From Fusarium oxysporum f. sp. lycopersici 4287 (lineage: Eukaryota > Ascomycota > Sordariomycetes > Hypocreales > Nectriaceae): a stretch of DNA of 64,000 nt. The translations under genes were made by a program, and so were the position numbers. Shown piece by piece: positions 23,197 through 34,402 of this stretch. Below the pieces are notes generated by a model that saw only the letters and a program-made list of their open reading frames with translations, had not been told where the DNA came from and ran no database searches. Numbering within the stretch: position 1 is the stretch's first letter; every line of letters starts with the position of its first letter. The stretch lies in NCBI RefSeq assembly GCF_000149955.1, contig NC_030996.1:823467-887466 (forward strand), written 5' to 3'.

Positions 23197-24863
23197 ATGG
23201 TCTTCCCCGGAACTCTCAGCCGGGGCTGCAGCCGGTGCAGGAAGCGAAAGATTAAAGTAAGTTTCCTGGTCAATCAATCTGAATCTGACAGGTCAACGGT
23301 CCAGCCCCTATCCTAACCTGCTCCTACCAGTGTGATGGCAGACGCCCAGGATGTCGACGTTGCGAGCTCTACAAGGCTCCATGCCCTGGCTATGATCGAC
23401 CACTAGCGTTCCGCTTCCACGGAGAGCCTGGACAAAGCCTTGTTCGTGATGAGCCCGGCAGCTCTTCCGCGAAGACCCTCGTCTTGGGCATTGGGCTCGG
23501 ATACGAAAAAGCGAGGTCCAAAGGCTCAGGGGTTTGTCGACAACCCCAACCCTCGTTCGAGGATGAGTCCATCTCGTATTTCCTGCACGAGTACTGCGTC
23601 TTGCCGGCGCCAGGCGTCATCAAAGGGCACCTCGATTTTCTAGAGGGCATGTACAGGAGCTCTAGCCGGACATCGTGCATACGCCCGGCCCTCCTTGCTG
23701 CAGCTCACATGTCGCTTTCGAGACACTACAAGTCGTCAACGCTCTATGTCACCGCACGATACCACTACGGGGCTGCTTTGAGGACTGTCAACAGAGATCT
23801 GTCTGCATCTAAGCGGCCCCTGAAAGATGAAACATTGGCATCCCTGATGCTGCTGGGCATGATCGAGGTAAGTCATGTGCTGCAATGATCTGCAACTCGC
23901 TGACGAACCCTCGAGGATATCGAGTGCCAAGGCCAAACGACCAAGGCCGTGCACATGGCCGGCATTTCCAAGTTATTCGACGTAGTCGGGCACCGCGTGA
24001 TAACAAATGTCGAAGAGTCAAACTTGCATTCATGGATCTTCACTCAAATGGTTAGTAGATCTTAACAGGACCCTTATAGCATGGATGCTGAGACACAAAA
24101 TAAGCAAATCCCCTCACTCATGGCCAAGGACGATATGGACTGTCTGGTCATTCCCGACTCACAGCTCGACACATCAAACCCAGTCATCCGCTTAGCCCTG
24201 GTCGTCACTCGCATTGGACAGTTCTACAGGGCAGCTAGGCGAATCACGAGTGCAGATTCGACATCGACGCCGAATAAGCAACGGGAATTACTCGTTCCGG
24301 TTATCCAAGAAGCCTTGGCAATCGGCGCTGAGTTGGCTATGATTGAAAAGGCCATGCCTACAAGACTACAACCTCAGCAAACAGCCGACAAACGACCCGC
24401 CACTCCGAATAATAAGTCTTTGGTCAGCTTTCAATCGCGATGGACGGCGTGCACGTGGGTCTTCTTCAACATGTACCTCATATTGTTCTTCGGGAGGCTG
24501 CATGTATGTGCGGCAACCCTCCTGCGGCTTGTGGACTCAAAGAGCAGTCCGCAGGTTCAGCTCGCTCAGACCACCGCCACCATCGCTGAAAAGCAAGTTG
24601 TTTCAATGACTCAAAGGCTCTGCAGTGTATTGCCCTATCTGATGGGAGAAGTCAACGAGCAGGGTATCCCACTTCCCGTACCGCAACGTCAGAGCGTCGT
24701 CATGTACCATCTGGTCTGGCCACTTGCTATCGCCATCGAAAGCCCGCATAGTAGCCCGTGGCAAGTCAAAGAGTGCCAGGCCAGGCTCAACCTGATCCGA
24801 GATCTGTATGGCATCAGACTCGCGTCTTTTGCCCCGGGCTTGGCCAGGGACCTGATGGCGTAA
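23197..24863 (+). CDS. Zn2Cys6 transcription factor 2
   Basis: Four exons (23197-23256, 23331-23867, 23916-24050, 24105-24863) join in phase to 496 residues. The short first exon holds the front of the binuclear cluster (C-SR-C-RKRKIK) and exon 2 completes it (C-DGRRPG-C-RR-C-ELYKAP-C), giving CX2CX6CX6CX2CX6C followed by PGYDR, typical of this subclass. The remaining 430 residues are a helical regulatory domain: a hydrophobic repeat around LASLMLLGMIE, then WIFTQM joining QIPSLM across the last intron. The acceptor of intron 3 was chosen at 24104 because it restores this 'TQMQIPSLM' context; 24092 is an in-phase alternative. The ATG at 23197 is only ten codons before the first Cys. Such proteins are nuclear regulators; the target is unknown. 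Confidence 0.82.
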
Positions 24864-25763
24864 GTCTTATCGAGCGGGCGTACATGCGATGAGGTTCCCA
24901 AACATGGAGAAGGTTCTTCCAAATGGGACTAGTGGCGTCCCGATGGGAATGTTAGTGATTATACGTTTCAGGTTGATGATACATAGAAGCTGAGCTAACG
25001 CTTCTAGTTGAGAATGACATATCGTCGCTCGATTAAGTCATATTATGAATTACTTAGATTCTGTATGAGTATGTACGATAGTTTCATGAATAACCTTTTT
25101 GCTGGTCACATCTAAGTCCAAAGGCCTGCTTGCTAGGTACAAGTGGATCGCAGCTTGGTCTGGCTTAAGAATGCGTACCTGTCCAAGAGCAGCCTCTTGG
25201 AGTATCACAGTTCCATTGATGCTTGGCATGCAACGTCTGCCACTGGAAAGGGAAAGTTTCAGGGTAAATGTAACTGATATTAACTTGAAAGGTCTTAGTT
25301 CGGAGCACTATTGTATTTTTCCTGGCTGATTTGCTGCGGGGCTGTCTCCCGAATTTTCGTTCCTCGTTAAATTTCTCGTTCCTCACTTGGAATTATTCCG
25401 GCTTACGCATCGGTTGGTGTACCCGCACGGCAAGTAGTCCAAATACCTATTAGCGTTTTTGTTTCGCCGAAATATCTTCAAGAGGTAATGATAGCTACCG
25501 TAGTTGCGTAAATGAGGTCACAATAAATGGGCGTTGATCTCGTTGTTTCGACCAGAAGCGGCATGCCTTGCGTGCTTGCGTGCTTGCGCGATGCATCAGT
25601 CGATCCCTGCCAAGGTACAGGGTAGTCTAGTTGGCCGAAGTGTCACCTAACGGTCAGGCCCGAAAGAGGTTAGACCATTTCACTGACAACTCCACTTGAT
25701 TGCTACCGCGTTAATAAACTTCCTCCTCTACTATCACTACCATCTAACTCGTCTCGGTTAACC
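24864..25763. other. intergenic region between regulators 2 and 3
   Basis: There are 900 bp without a supported gene. A short run of tandem CGTGCTTG-like units sits near 25567-25592. The region is the presumed promoter of regulator 3. Confidence 0.45.
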
Positions 25764-27350
25764 ATGCGAACCTCGCTCCGAAGATCTTGTAATGCCTGCG
25801 CGAAGGCGAAGCACAGTTGCGATCTCGGAACTCCCAAATGTTCACGATGCCTCAAGAGAAAAGTCACGTGTATTTACGCCAATGTGCCTTTGTCTTCATC
25901 ATCGACAACATCATCGTCAACACCGGAACAGCCGGCTCGGAGCAGGTCGATAGAGAAGTATGAGGTGAAGACGTATTCGTTGAAGAGCCGAGACTTAGAT
26001 TCGGCCTCTCAAGTCTCAATGGAGCTATTTGCACCGGCTGGCAATTCCTTCGATCCGTTTGACTCATATCCAGCGACCAGACTTCCCAGAGTTCACGTTC
26101 AACGATTGATACAGCACTGTAAAGCATTGTCTACCAAGTTTCAAGATGGTCTAATATCTGACTCAAGGACTAGTTCTCTCAAATATCTCTTTTCAATATT
26201 ACCCTTTGGATCTCAACATGTCCTCAAATCCATTCATCGTCTCTTGGTGGCCATTGGCTCTTGCAGATCCAGCATTATTCCATGTTTCTATACAGACGGC
26301 GTCATTAGATGAAGAGAGGCGTGCCCAGAAGGGCTTCCCTATATCAGAACTTCTCATGGTAGATTCTGTATCTCTAATACGGAAGAAGATAGGGAGTTCG
26401 TTGCTGGCGATTCAAGATGAGACATTGAACTCTGTTGTCACCTTGGCTGCCATTGAAGTGAGTAATTTCTTCGGGGCTACCGACTATAACTCTGTTGATT
26501 GACTCTTGAGTGTAGCATGGAAAGGGGAATATTGAAGCCAGTAGAGCGCATATAGACGGGGCTAAACGTATTGTTGGGATCCGAGGTGGACTTGATCAAG
26601 TGAAACAAGTAAGCCCGTTGACCGCGAGGATGATTGCTTGGTGAGTAATATCTTCCTATCACCGCGAATGACTTGCTGAACTGATTTCAAAGGGTATCGT
26701 TGCTCGTCACAGGCTCTCCTCAATATGCAATACAGGACGACCTCGGAATTGGAGACGGAGTTGGTCCAACACTGCAATGGCTTCTCGCATCATCCTTCCT
26801 TGAAATACAAGACCCTGTTGTTGACACTCTCCATCTCGATCGCGACATAGCAGATATCTTGACTCGATTGCGCGGCATATTTCACCAACCGAACGCTTTG
26901 AGTTTATTGGGCACCGAACTTCACGATCTTACATGTTTCGTGGTTCATAAGCTCCTGCTCATCCCGCCACTCACGGACTCGCCCCAGTCGGAGTGTCTAC
27001 GATGCGCCATGACACTTTACATGCTTATCATACACGGCACAACTTATTACACGCATACAGAGTTGGCCAACAGTATTATTCAGCGCCTCAAGAGCCAGCT
27101 CCAACCTTTAGCAGGTAAAACGGGCAACGTCTTCTTCGGTTCCTTGCAGATCTGGGTCCTTTCAGTCACAATTGTCTCGGCTACGGACCCAACAGATATT
27201 CAATGGCTGATATACGCAGCCAAGATTGCGGCAAATGCTATGAGTCTGCAATCTTGGGATGATGTTGTTGTCCATTTACAGAATATTCTGTGGCTAGAGA
27301 CGGAGCGAGCAGATGTATTCCGACAGCAGTGGGAAGCAATTCTGACATGA
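25764..27350 (+). CDS. Zn2Cys6 transcription factor 3
   Basis: Four exons (25764-26118, 26174-26457, 26516-26640, 26693-27350) give 473 residues. The N-terminal cluster C-NA-C-AKAKHS-C-DLGTPK-C-SR-C-LKRKVT-C (residues 9-36) is a full CX2CX6CX6CX2CX6C Zn2Cys6 motif. A serine-rich linker follows, then a regulatory domain with the recognisable block PFIVSWWPLALADPALFHV and, across exon 3, HIDGAKRIVGIRGGL and MIAW. These are hallmarks of a large Hypocreales regulator family often found near accessory or metabolic genes. Reading straight through exon 1 looks like a frameshift, but a 55-nt GTAAAG..TAG intron with a CTGAC branch point resolves it. It is the closest regulator to the P450 downstream, on the same strand, 812 bp away. 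Confidence 0.85.
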
Positions 27351-28162
27351 GCACGCATAAATACCAATTGAAATAATTACCACAAAATTCACAATCTTGA
27401 AAACGAACTCAGAGACACTCTCGAAAAACGTACGACACGTTGATTCGCGAATTGGCTGTTGCGGCGCTGCAATTGCGTATTCGGTTTCACAATTTTCGAT
27501 CGGAGACTAGTCCTAAAAGGTACTAGTCTCCGCGACGTCAAGTGATGCTGCGGAGGTAATAAGGAAGCGAGGCATCAGGCTATAACCGGGACCAACGACA
27601 CCGAACAGATTTGACAGCAATGACATTGGAATAGAATATACCGCTAAAATTCAAGATGAAATTTGATGGTCTATTACCGGAATTGGAGATCGCTCGGCGG
27701 AGGGAGATGCAACTCAGCATCTGGCAGAACGGGTCATCCTATGCATGGCGTGATACCAATTCTGGGGAACTAGATTACGACACATTGAAGACTGAGACAG
27801 ATTTGATGTGATATAGATACACAGGTCACCTTCTCCACCTTTCAGATCGGAGTCTAGTACATATGCAGTAATCTCGAATCTGGCAATATCAGCCCATCGC
27901 ATTTCGATGACCATACTGGGAGGCGTATCAAGTCAAATTTGCCAAATCCTTTGTATTGGAGATTCCGTCTAATACCCGAGGCATGCTCAGGGAGTTCGTA
28001 TTCTTGTTGTAAGATCCGATCAGTACTGGATGTTAAGTTCCTAGACGACCCCTGTACTAGAGCCAGCATGATCTGAGTCCTATGTTATAAGACCTCTATT
28101 CCCCCAGATCTGTACCAGTTTCAATACATAGACTAGTTGCTCCGTTCACTTTCGTTCCCAGA
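27351..28162. other. intergenic region upstream of P450
   Basis: This is the 3' flank of regulator 3 and promoter of the P450 gene. Its main feature is the perfect inverted repeat at 27501-27532, listed separately. No gene is supported. Confidence 0.5.
27501..27532. promoter_or_regulatory. perfect CGGAG...CTCCG palindrome
   Basis: CGGAGACTAGT (27501-27511) is repeated as its exact reverse complement (27522-27532) across a 10-nt spacer. The outer ends form an inverted CGG/CCG pair, the half-sites read by Zn2Cys6 dimers, though the outer spacing of 26 bp is longer than classical sites. It lies between a Zn2Cys6 gene and a P450, 630 bp upstream of the P450 start. A hairpin in RNA or a terminator-like role is also possible. 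The palindrome is seen directly; the operator role is inference. Confidence 0.45.
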
Positions 28163-29875
28163 ATGGCATCTATAGTCAGCCCCGGAGATGAGGCAGTTGT
28201 CAGCAACGCCAGCTTGACCTTTAAAGATGACATATCCAACAGTAATGGGCTGCTCTCAAGCTACCTTAATGGCTACAGCAATACTCAAATACTCCTCACG
28301 ATCCTAGTTGTCTTGATTGCATACGATCAATGCATTTATCTTTGGCGTAAGGGCCCAATTGCCGGTCCAGCTTTCAAGATCCCTTTCATGGGCCCCTTCA
28401 TCCGAGCCCTCTATCCCAAGTTCGACCACTATCTTGCTCAATGGGCTAGCGGTCCTCTGAGTTGCGTTTCGGTGTTCCACAAGTAAGTCATATCCCCATT
28501 CTTCGCGATAAAAGCCGCTTATATCATTCGCAAGGTTCGTCGTCCTCGCCTCCGACCGAGATATCGCACACAAAGTGTTCAAGTCCCCAACATACGCCAA
28601 ACCATGCATCGTCCCCATGGCCGAAACCCTCCTGCGACCAAGCGCCTGGGTCTTCCTTCAAGGCAAGGCACATACTGAGTACCGCAAAGGACTCAACGGG
28701 CTCTTTGTCAACAAAGCTCTCAGCACTTACCTACCCGTCCAGGAGAAGGTATACGATGATTACTTCGGCCGGTTCGTAGCAGCAAGCGAGGCCAACAAGG
28801 GGAAGCCTATGGCATTCATGCGTCTTTTCCGAGAGATCAATTGCGCTCTCTCTTGTCGAACGTTCTTTGGGGATTACATATCTCAAGATGCTGTCGAGAA
28901 GATCGCTGACGACTTTTATGAGGTCACGGCTGCCCTTGAGCTCGTCAACGTACCTCTCTCCGTCTACATCCCCTTTACAAAGTGTTGGAAAGGAAAGCGT
29001 ACAGCAGATGCTGTGCTAGCTGAGTTCGCAAAGTGTGCTGCAGCTTGTAAGGCTAATATGGCTTCTGGTGCTGAGCCACGATGTATCGTTGATCAATGGG
29101 TTTTGCACATGATGGAGTCCAAGAAATACTACGATCGTATTGCTGCGGGAGAAGAGGGAGTTGAGAAACCACGAAACTTGATACGTGAGTTTACAGACGA
29201 TGAAATCGGGCAGACCATGTTCACCTTCTTGTTCGCCTCCCAAGATGCCTCCAGCAGCGCCACTACGTGGCTATTCCAGGTCCTCGCTCAACGCCCCGAT
29301 GTTCTCGATCGTCTTCGAGAAGAGAATCTCGCCGTACGAAACGGTAACAGGCACCAACCCTTCGAGCTACCAATGCTCGAGTCCCTTCCCTACACCAACG
29401 CAGTCATTAAAGAGCTTCTTCGATATCGTCCTCCAGTCATATTTGTCCCCTATGAGGCTACCAAATCCTTCCCTGTCACACCCAAGTACACAGTATCCAA
29501 AGGCACTCTCATCGTCCCTACGTGCTATCCCGCGCTTCACGATCCTCAAGCCTATCCAAACCCTGAGACTTTTGACCCTGACCGATGGATCACGGGTGAT
29601 GCCGAGTCCAAGACAAAGAATTGGCTTGTCTTTGGAGCTGGTCCTCACGATTGCCTGGCTCGCAAGTACGTTCCGCTAACTATGGCTGCCATGATTGGCA
29701 AGGCTTCTCTAGAACTAGACTGGGTGCATCATGCAACCAGCCGTTCGGAGGAGATTAGAGTGTTTGCTACTTTATTTCCTGAGGTAAGTTTGTTGCATGC
29801 TCAGTAACAGTATCGTGCACTGACTTATGGTGCTATTAGGATGAATGCCAGCTGGTCTTCACCAAGAGAGAGTAG
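28163..29875 (+). CDS. cytochrome P450 CYP61-type (sterol C-22 desaturase-like)
   Basis: Three exons (28163-28482, 28535-29783, 29840-29875) join to 534 residues, the length expected for ERG5/CYP61. After a hydrophobic anchor (about residues 40-57) comes the family-typical KFDHYLAQWASGPLSCVSVF region and EYRKGLNGLF. The oxygen-binding I-helix reads FLFASQDASSSATTWLF, a CYP61 hallmark. The K-helix ExxR is Glu400-Arg403. The haem loop is FGAGPHDCLA with ligand Cys480; the second residue after Cys is Ala, where most P450s including ERG5 have Gly. The tiny last exon encodes DECQLVFTKRE, matching the family end. ERG5 introduces the C-22 double bond in ergosterol in the ER membrane. Whether this is the housekeeping copy or a cluster-associated paralogue cannot be told here; the Gly-to-Ala change and regulator neighbours hint at a paralogue. 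Confidence 0.88.
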
Positions 29876-29920
29876 ATTGTTGCTCGTTACCGAGGCAAGG
29901 TGTTTGCGAATTTGGTAGAG

Positions 29921-30058
29921 NNNNNNNNNNNNNNNNNNNNNNNNNNNNNNNNNNNNNNNNNNNNNNNNNNNNNNNNNNNNNNNNNNNNNNNNNNNNNNNN
30001 NNNNNNNNNNNNNNNNNNNNNNNNNNNNNNNNNNNNNNNNNNNNNNNNNNNNNNNNNN
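29921..30058. other. assembly gap (138 N)
   Basis: A run of 138 undetermined bases lies 45 bp downstream of the P450 stop codon. It probably falls in the spacer between the P450 and the convergent carboxylesterase, so no gene appears to be broken by it. The real length of missing sequence is unknown. Confidence 0.99.
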
Positions 30059-30326
30059 AGAGAGTGCGTCGACCGTAGAATGGGCGAATGAGTTGCTCTA
30101 GAATGAGAAACCATGGCAGATTACGGATACATATTGTGTGACTATGTGATGTTTTGATCTATTCAAGTCATGGCTAGATGCTCGCTAATACGAATGGAAG
30201 ATAAAGCTATATACAAAGTGTTTAAAGGGCTTCGGCCATCTGGCCGATACGTCCCTAGAAAGGATGTTAGAATGGTACCCTATTATACATTACAGCTAGC
30301 CAACGTGTTGACTGCTGGCCACGAAC

Positions 30327-32191
30327 TTAAGCAAAGACACTGTCGAGGAGGAAAGCAACCTCCTCCTTTCGGACGTTGTCGACAGCAGTGTAGCTGAGGT
30401 CAGTCTTGTTGACATCGAAGACAATGTTAAGAGGCTCTGCAAGCGTGTACTGAGGCCAGGTAACATGGCTGGGAGCAGTTTTGACAGTATTGGGGGTCAA
30501 GTCGTGCATGAAAGAAACCCACATCTTGCTCATGAGGTCAGCAAGCTCAACGAAAGTCTCGGGCTTGCCTTCAAAGGGGTTGGGCTTGTAACCAACGCCC
30601 TTAACGTTGTTGAAGACGAAAGCAACCTCCTGGAAGTGGGTAGCTCCAAGGATGGCGGGAAGGCCATTGACGTAAACGTTCCAGAGGTAGGAGAAGACGG
30701 GGATGGAAGAGGCCGAGTAGACCTGGGCCAAGAGACGTCGTCCAGCGTGCTGTTGGAAGTCACCAGCGAAGGCGGCGGCACGCTTCCACTGGGAGCCATA
30801 CTCGTTGGTAGGACGGCCAATGAAAGATGCGGGGATCCCCTCATCAGGGATATCAGGGTACAGAGTAGTAGCAGTAGCGACCTGAGTCTGGCTGAGGCCG
30901 AGGCTGGAGAGCCAGGACTGAAACTGCTCGGTAGTGTTGATACCCTTCTTACCGTAGGCAGTACCCTCATCGAAGTTGTTACCCATGAGAAGAGGAACGT
31001 GAGCGAACTTGCCAGCCAGAAGTAGCTTAGAGGCCTGGGCGGTCATGAAGTCACCGTCGATAACAGCAGTGAGAGTAGGGGCGGTGACGTCGAGAGGGGT
31101 AGTGTTGTTGAAGATGTTGTTGAGGGTCTCCCAAGGAAGGCCACGAAGACACTCGAGGTTGTCGGAGGCAGAGTCGCATCCAGTCTTCTTGACAAGAGCG
31201 TCATAGTACTCCTGCCAATCAGAAGCCTCATTGAACAGTGCAACAGGGCTACCTGACTCGAGAACAGCAGCACGGAAGAGGCTGTTGTGCTGGCCCTCGT
31301 AAGCGACAAGCTGCATACCCAGGGATCGAGCGCCAGCAGACTCTCCCCAGATAGTGACCTTGTCGGGGCTACCACCGAAGGCCGCGACGTTGTCCTGAAG
31401 CCATCTCATAGCCAGGCGCTGATCCTTGAAGCCCAAGTTACCAGCATTCTGCTTCTGCATCTCTTCGCTGAAGAGGAAACCCCATTGCGACACACGGTAG
31501 TTGATGGAGGCAGCGACAATGGGCTTACCCTCCTTGACGGATTGATCAACGATGTAGCTCAGGTTATACCTAGGGTCTCGGGAACCGCCGTTTGTATAGC
31601 TCTGTCATATTGTTAGTCATAATATAGCGTTGGGTATATAGGACGGGAACTGACGCCTCCATGAACCCAAAGACCAACGGGGAGCTCATCTCCGGCCTTG
31701 ACACCAGAAGGTCGTACGATGTTAATGGTCAAGCAGTCCTCATTGACAGGGTTACCGAGGCTCTGGGTATCAGAGCCGTAACCAATACACATCCATCCGA
31801 ACTCAGTGGCAGATCGAGGTCCCTTCCAGGCCTTATCAAGAGACTTGGGCGAAGAGAAACGCAACGGGCCTACGGGAGGTTGGGCATAGGGCATACCAAG
31901 GAACAGATCATGATCATACGTGGTGTCATGCTTGCCCTGGTAAGTTCCGTTGCAGACTTGAGCAGTAGGAACGCCTGGAGGGGAAACGTGGGGAGGGCCG
32001 GGAGCGGGAGCAGAGGGAGAGGGAGGGGAAGGGGGACTGGGAGGTCCTCGAGGTCCTCGAGGGCCAGGAGGTCCAGGAGGATGATGATCGCCAGGAACGC
32101 CAGGAACAGGAGGGGCAGGGTAATGAGGAAGGGCAGAAGCATAACCAGAGAAAGCCGCCAAGAGCAGGCTTAGTGTGTTTGAGGAATGCAT
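30327..32191 (-). CDS. secreted type-B carboxylesterase/lipase
   Basis: Two exons on the minus strand (32191-31655, 31601-30327) with a 53-nt GTCAGT..CAG intron encode 603 residues. A signal peptide (residues 1-20, ending near YASA) is followed by a Pro/Gly-rich stretch (about residues 23-75) resembling a collagen-like or linker segment, unusual for this family. The catalytic domain shows LGMPYAQPPVGPLRF, the NEDCLTINI motif, oxyanion-hole HGG (residues 177-179) and the nucleophile elbow GESAGA with Ser267. A late His in GATHFQEVAFVF is in the place of the catalytic histidine. The start at 32191 was preferred over an ATG six codons upstream because it directly begins the signal peptide. It probably hydrolyses esters outside the cell; the substrate is unknown. 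Confidence 0.88.
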
Positions 32192-34402
32192 CTTGTAGCG
32201 TTTTGACAAAGGGACAAGGTGCAGTGAGAATCGGGAGCTGAGCTTCTAGACAACGTCTGGAAGAAAAATGAGGAAGCTCGTTTAAGAAACTTGCATCAGT
32301 GGCTTGTCATGTCGATCGCTGTCTTTAAGTTCAACGGACGTCGAGGCATGGTGGGCCGTGAGAAAGGAGCATTGTCCATACAAAAAACATGGTCTACCAT
32401 GTCATGACTTGAGTGAAATTACATTCTCTTGCCCCAGGGATTGTGCATCCGAAGAAGAGCCAGCATTCGCCTAAAAGAACTGCCACTTTGTTGCTCGCAA
32501 AGAATTACAGAGCGGGCACGACAGAATATCTCGCTGCCTGGGAGGAATTATGCTTTGGTAGGTCTGCCGATCCCTTCCATATTCTTTCTCCAACACCGAC
32601 CAAATGTTGGCGATCAGGTTCAGCTCCCCCACATGATGCTCCGATCTCGAGTCATTGACATGTTGAGTTGCAAATCTCCCAAAAAGGATTGCTCCATTAA
32701 CCATCAAGTAAATCTACTGACTACTGCAATAATTCTCCATTATAAACACTCGCCAGCATGAACTCGCTGGACCAACTGACTTCAATCCCTGCGCCGGAAG
32801 GCGGTATCCCCGGGCCTTACGGGAAAGGAAAGCCGTTGGCACTTGGCAGAAAGTTTAGATTGCTTCTAGAGGCAAAGGGTCGCCTAACATCGCAACCAAA
32901 TCCCAACTTAGTTAAGCTTAGGGCTAGGAGATGCTCAAAACGCCCTAAAATGGCGGACGTAGCCCCCCTTAGAGGGAAAAGCCGGTGCTGGACTGTCACT
33001 CGCTAAGGGGTTGTTGCGTGATTAAGGGACGGCCCCAAGAGACGGACACTGAAATGGAGTCACTCTTGGTCAATTCGGAAGAGCTTATGGGCATTATGCT
33101 CCATTATTATGGAGTGATACGGGGGATCCGGATAATCCCCCGCTCCATCTATGGATATTCGTGAACGAAATCCATATTTTTAGAGTCTTGGCTCCCTTCG
33201 GGTACCTCAAAAACTTCCCTTAGGTGAGATCGTTTGGTGGTTAGTGAGCAAGCTAGAGAGACGAAGGATGCTGAACTTTTCTCTAGGTCTCACGATTGTG
33301 TGGGTTGTAATGAGCCTTTAGTAGCTCCGGGATGAATTTCCGTTGACAGATCACTGATCAATGCGAAGATACGCGGTTCATTAAAATACTGGACTCGTTC
33401 CCACTCTGTAGCCATGATTTCCGTCAAGGGCCTGTAAATCATTGCTCCTCTAGGGTTACATCCGATATGGTTCTCATCGCCGAGCAGCGACAATTAAATC
33501 TGGCTCGGGTCCTTTTGCTTGCTTTTTCTGACGTGTAAGATCTGTCAACACGGTTCATGCGAGGTTCGTCCCATGATTCTGGTTTTTTTTCTCGAGAAAA
33601 GAAAAGATCATCGTCGTTCCTTGGTACACACGTGGAATTGCACCCGGATCAGCATGGACCCATGTCGCAGGTAAGTCAGTAAGCAGCCAACACACATCGT
33701 TTCACCATGTTTATGAATAAGGTGAAAGGGTCTACGAATAAATGCCCGTCTCGCTTGGCAGTGTGTTTGATCCTCGCATGCTATACCCCGTCGGCCGCGG
33801 GAAACTCGGCTCTTGAAGACAGGCATTTGTTAGATCTGAGCTGGGAACGAATTTCTCCGACATATCAGTGGACGGCAGAAGGGCCTTACTCCGAACTTTC
33901 AGCCACCAACGCACCAAAATCACCAGTCTAGCGGCACTGGTCCACTATTCCAAACTTAGCAATGACCACTGTAGTCATTCTCATTGATCAACCCAGTATC
34001 CGTAAAGTCGGCTCCGACAAGGAGAAAAAGGGGCGCTGCAGAGGTTCCTGTTGCCACCATCTCTACGCTGCAGCCCTATCCTGGTGGGTGCGCGATCAAA
34101 GCGCTGACCCAGTAATGAATCCATCTGTTCGGCCGCTATATCTGTCAATCCCTACTGAATCTGATGTTGATGACACGATTGCCCACGGAAGGGACCTTTT
34201 GATCAAGGTTAATCCCAAGGGGGGCCGAGTGTCACTGTGGCGTTGTATATAAAACCCCAGGGACCACTATTCCCAGGATCTCCGCTGTTCGCTGCCCGAA
34301 ATCCGGATCGGCGTCTGGCTCTCCCACCATTGCTTGCCGCGCATGTCTTGACGTCTCGTTTCTTTTTTGTTTCCCTTGTCTTCTGGTTTTCTGAGCGTTA
34401 CA
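32192..34402. other. long gene-poor spacer with hairpins
   Basis: There are 2.2 kb without a confident gene. A frame at 32758-33006 begins like a protein but ends after 82 codons with no domain. Nested inverted repeats at 33099-33142 are listed separately. A C/T-rich tract lies just before the next gene (34355-34385), as is common in fungal promoters. Confidence 0.45.
33099..33142. repeat. adjacent short inverted repeats
   Basis: Two perfect hairpins sit side by side. CTCCAT (33099-33104) pairs with ATGGAG (33109-33114) across 4 nt. CGGGGGAT (33120-33127) pairs with ATCCCCCG (33135-33142) across 7 nt. The outer GGAG/CTCC flanks also pair around the second hairpin. The location is intergenic, 1.26 kb upstream of the rhodopsin-like gene. 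The role is unknown. Confidence 0.6.

Noticed and set aside
26187..26195. Apparent frameshift in a TTTT run in Zn2Cys6 regulator 3
   Set aside because: A 55-nt GTAAAG..TAG intron at 26119-26173 with a CTGAC branch point restores the frame and the conserved WWPLAL block without any error.
32758..33006. 82-codon frame starting MNSLDQLTSIPAPEGG
   Set aside because: The start looks protein-like but the frame soon turns basic and random, and no splice extension was found.
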